DNA of 64,000 bases from Rhizobacter sp. AJA081-3. GTDB taxonomy: Bacteria; Pseudomonadota; Gammaproteobacteria; Burkholderiales; Burkholderiaceae_C. The position numbers and the translations under genes are program-made. Location: the NCBI RefSeq assembly GCF_017795745.1, contig NZ_CP059067.1, positions 992,001-1,056,000 on the forward strand. Direction: 5' to 3'. This document shows, piece after piece, positions 62,615-64,000 of this stretch; position 1 is the first letter of the stretch, and the number at the start of each line of letters is the position of its first letter. The notes beneath the pieces were generated by a model. That model did no database searches and was not told the origin of the DNA. It worked only from the letters and a program-made list of their open reading frames with translations.

Positions 62615-63703
62615 ATGCACAAAAACCTCGCCCGCGCGGCCGCGCTCGCCGCTGCGTTGCTGAGTCCCTTCCACACCCCCGCCCAGACGCCGCCGCTGAA
62701 GCTCGCCTTCGTCTACGTCAGCCCCGTCGGCGAGGCCGGCTGGAGCTACCAGCACGACCTCGGCCGCCGCGAGATGGAGCGTGCGCTCGGCGCGCGCGTG
62801 CAGACCACCGTGGTCGAGGCCGTGGCCGAGGGTGCCGATTCCGAACGTGTGATGCGCGACCTCGCGGCGCAGGGCTACCAGCTCATCTTCGCCACCAGCT
62901 TCGGCTACCTCGAGCCGGCGCTGCGCGTGGCGGCCGAGTTCCCCAACGTGAAGTTCGAGCACGTCGGCGGCTACAAGACGGCGGCCAACCTGAACACCTA
63001 CAACGCGCGCTACTACGAGGCGCGCTACCTGGCCGGCTGGCTGGCCGGCAAGACCAGCAAGTCGGGCATTGCCGGCTACGTGGCCGGCTTTCCGGTGCCC
63101 GAGGTGGTGCAGGGCATCAACGCCTTCGCGATCGGCATGCGGGAAGCGAACCCGAAGGCGCAGCTGCGTGTGCTGTGGCTGAACGCCTGGTTCGACCCGG
63201 CGCGCGAGCGCGAGGCGGCGCAGACCCTGATCAACCAGGGCGCCGACGTGCTCACCAACCACAGCGGCTCACCCGCCGTGCCGCAGGCGGCGCAGGCCGC
63301 GTTCAGGGACAAGGGCGTGCGCGTGATCGCCTACCAGAGCGACATGAAGGCCTTCGCGCCCGACGCACAGCTGGCGGCCGTGACCCACCACTGGGGTGGC
63401 CACTACACGCTCGTGGCGCAATCGGTGCTCGATGGGCGCTGGAAGGCGCAGCCGGTGTGGGCCGGCATGAAGGACGGCCTGGTGCAGCTCAGCGCGGTCG
63501 ATACCTCGCTGCCGAAGGAGCTGCGTGCGCAGCTGGAGGCCCGGCGCCAGGCGGTGGTCGCCGGCAAGCTCAAGCCCTTCTCCGGCCGGCTCGTCGACAA
63601 CGCCGGCACGGAGCGCCTGCCGCGCGGCACGCTCGACGACGCGGCCATCGCCACGATGAACTGGCTGGCCGCTGGCGTGGTCGGCAGCTTGCCGGGACAA
63701 TGA
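62615..63703 (+). CDS. BMP family periplasmic binding protein, second copy
   Basis: 362-residue BMP (Med/PnrA) family binding protein with an ordinary signal peptide (cleavage near TPAQT) rather than a lipobox. The mature part begins LKLAFVYVSPVGEAGWSYQHDLGRREMER and includes TSFGYLEPALRVAAEFPNVKFEHVGGYKTA, a clear paralogue of the lipoprotein at 58860, but the two have diverged. No ATPase or permease genes follow; it may feed the BMP-type ABC importer encoded upstream, or another one outside the window. It is followed by a peptide-type binding protein gene whose ATG may overlap its stop. Confidence 0.92.
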   Translation: MHKNLARAAALAAALLSPFHTPAQTPPLKLAFVYVSPVGEAGWSYQHDLGRREMERALGARVQTTVVEAVAEGADSERVMRDLAAQGYQLIFATSFGYLEPALRVAAEFPNVKFEHVGGYKTAANLNTYNARYYEARYLAGWLAGKTSKSGIAGYVAGFPVPEVVQGINAFAIGMREANPKAQLRVLWLNAWFDPAREREAAQTLINQGADVLTNHSGSPAVPQAAQAAFRDKGVRVIAYQSDMKAFAPDAQLAAVTHHWGGHYTLVAQSVLDGRWKAQPVWAGMKDGLVQLSAVDTSLPKELRAQLEARRQAVVAGKLKPFSGRLVDNAGTERLPRGTLDDAAIATMNWLAAGVVGSLPGQ

Positions 63704-64000
63704 GCCCATCGTATCCACGGGGCCGGGCCATGCTGCGATCCGTTCTGGGTGGGGGGCTGCTGATCGCCGCGCTGTGCGCCGGCGCCGACGCGCGCACGCT
63801 GCGCATCGCCAGCGCCAACGACCCGCAGTCGATGGACCCGCACGCGCTGTCGCTGCAGTACCAGTCGCGCGTGGTCACGCAGATCTACGAAGGCCTGGTC
63901 AACCGCAGCCGCAGTTTCAAGCTCGAGCCCTCGCTGGCCGAGTCTTGGGAGCGCGCTGCGCCGCTGGTGTGGCGCTTCAGGCTGCGGCCCGGCGTGAGCT
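63700..64000 (+). CDS. ABC substrate-binding protein, SBP_bac_5 (peptide/nickel) family, 3' end outside window
   Basis: About 100 residues of an exported binding protein. A signal peptide (LRSVLGGGLLIAALCAGADA) leads into RTLRIASANDPQSMDPHALSLQYQSRVVTQIYEGL, the start of the DppA/OppA family, then SLAESWERAAPLVWRFRLRPGV. It ends at the window edge. I placed the start at the ATG overlapping the BMP stop (ATGA); the ATG ten codons later (63730) gives a shorter leader and is about as likely. Presumably the first gene of a peptide-type importer operon. Confidence 0.82.
   Translation, partial: MSPSYPRGRAMLRSVLGGGLLIAALCAGADARTLRIASANDPQSMDPHALSLQYQSRVVTQIYEGLVNRSRSFKLEPSLAESWERAAPLVWRFRLRPGVS

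Overview
The window is about 70% GC, densely coded chromosomal DNA. It most resembles a betaproteobacterium of the order Burkholderiales (Comamonadaceae or the Rubrivivax/Leptothrix group). The clues are several Bug-type (TctC-like) binding proteins, a Burkholderia-type porin, PuuD-type urate oxidase with a haem c tail, and operons in which consecutive genes overlap by ATGA. This placement is inference from gene content. I saw no rRNA, tRNA, CRISPR array, insertion sequence or prophage.

Layout. (1) 1-1196: 3' part of an aldehyde dehydrogenase; 1325-1750: a DUF1330-type protein. (2) 10961-1918, minus strand: a purine/ureide operon with a GntR regulator, PuuE allantoinase, a Bug protein, a UraD-AllC fusion, an M20 hydrolase, an NMT1/THI5-type ABC importer and a CDA-fold guanine-type deaminase. 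(3) 11060-16743, plus strand: uraH, puuD, porin, NCS2 purine permease and 8-oxoguanine deaminase. TGTATACA palindromes sit in front of uraH and of puuD. (4) 20552-17168, minus: a three-gene signalling unit (FecR-like protein, haem c sensor, Ser/Thr kinase). (5) 20705-23419: class II aldolase, tautomerase, a secreted basic protein and a DUF4382 lipoprotein. (6) 26933-23545, minus: a LysR regulator overlapping a type IV pilin-like gene, followed by two c-type cytochromes. (7) 27079-31950, plus: gcl, hyi, glxR and glycerate 2-kinase, i.e. glyoxylate to 2-phosphoglycerate. (8) 31988-33196: a diguanylate cyclase. (9) 40372-33174 (minus) and 40499-46274 (plus): a divergent uronate/aldarate regulon with uronate dehydrogenase, lactonase, TRAP importer, GarD, a GntR regulator, GudD, two Bug proteins, a 2-hydroxyacid dehydrogenase, GarL and GarR. 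(10) 46397-62139: Crp/Fnr regulator, XdhABC, LysR, guanine deaminase, Tsx-type channel, a BMP-type nucleoside/purine ABC importer, a Rieske oxygenase and adenine/adenosine deaminase. (11) 62133-64000: a small gene behind a Fur-like box, a second BMP protein and the start of a peptide-type binding protein.

How it works together. Purines enter through the porin, Tsx, NCS2 and BMP systems. They are deaminated and oxidised to urate by XdhABC, then to allantoin by PuuD, UraH and UraD, to allantoate by PuuE, and onward by AllC. The glyoxylate released is joined by Gcl to tartronate semialdehyde. The aldarate pathway (GarD/GudD, then GarL) also gives tartronate semialdehyde. Both routes end in near-identical reductases (GlxR and GarR) and can share one glycerate kinase. 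The two reductase genes differ at only 3 positions over a 398-bp stretch, all three synonymous, which points to recent gene conversion or duplication. The least explained parts are the haem-sensor/kinase unit, the LysR-pilin-cytochrome unit, and the Rieske oxygenase that lacks a visible reductase.
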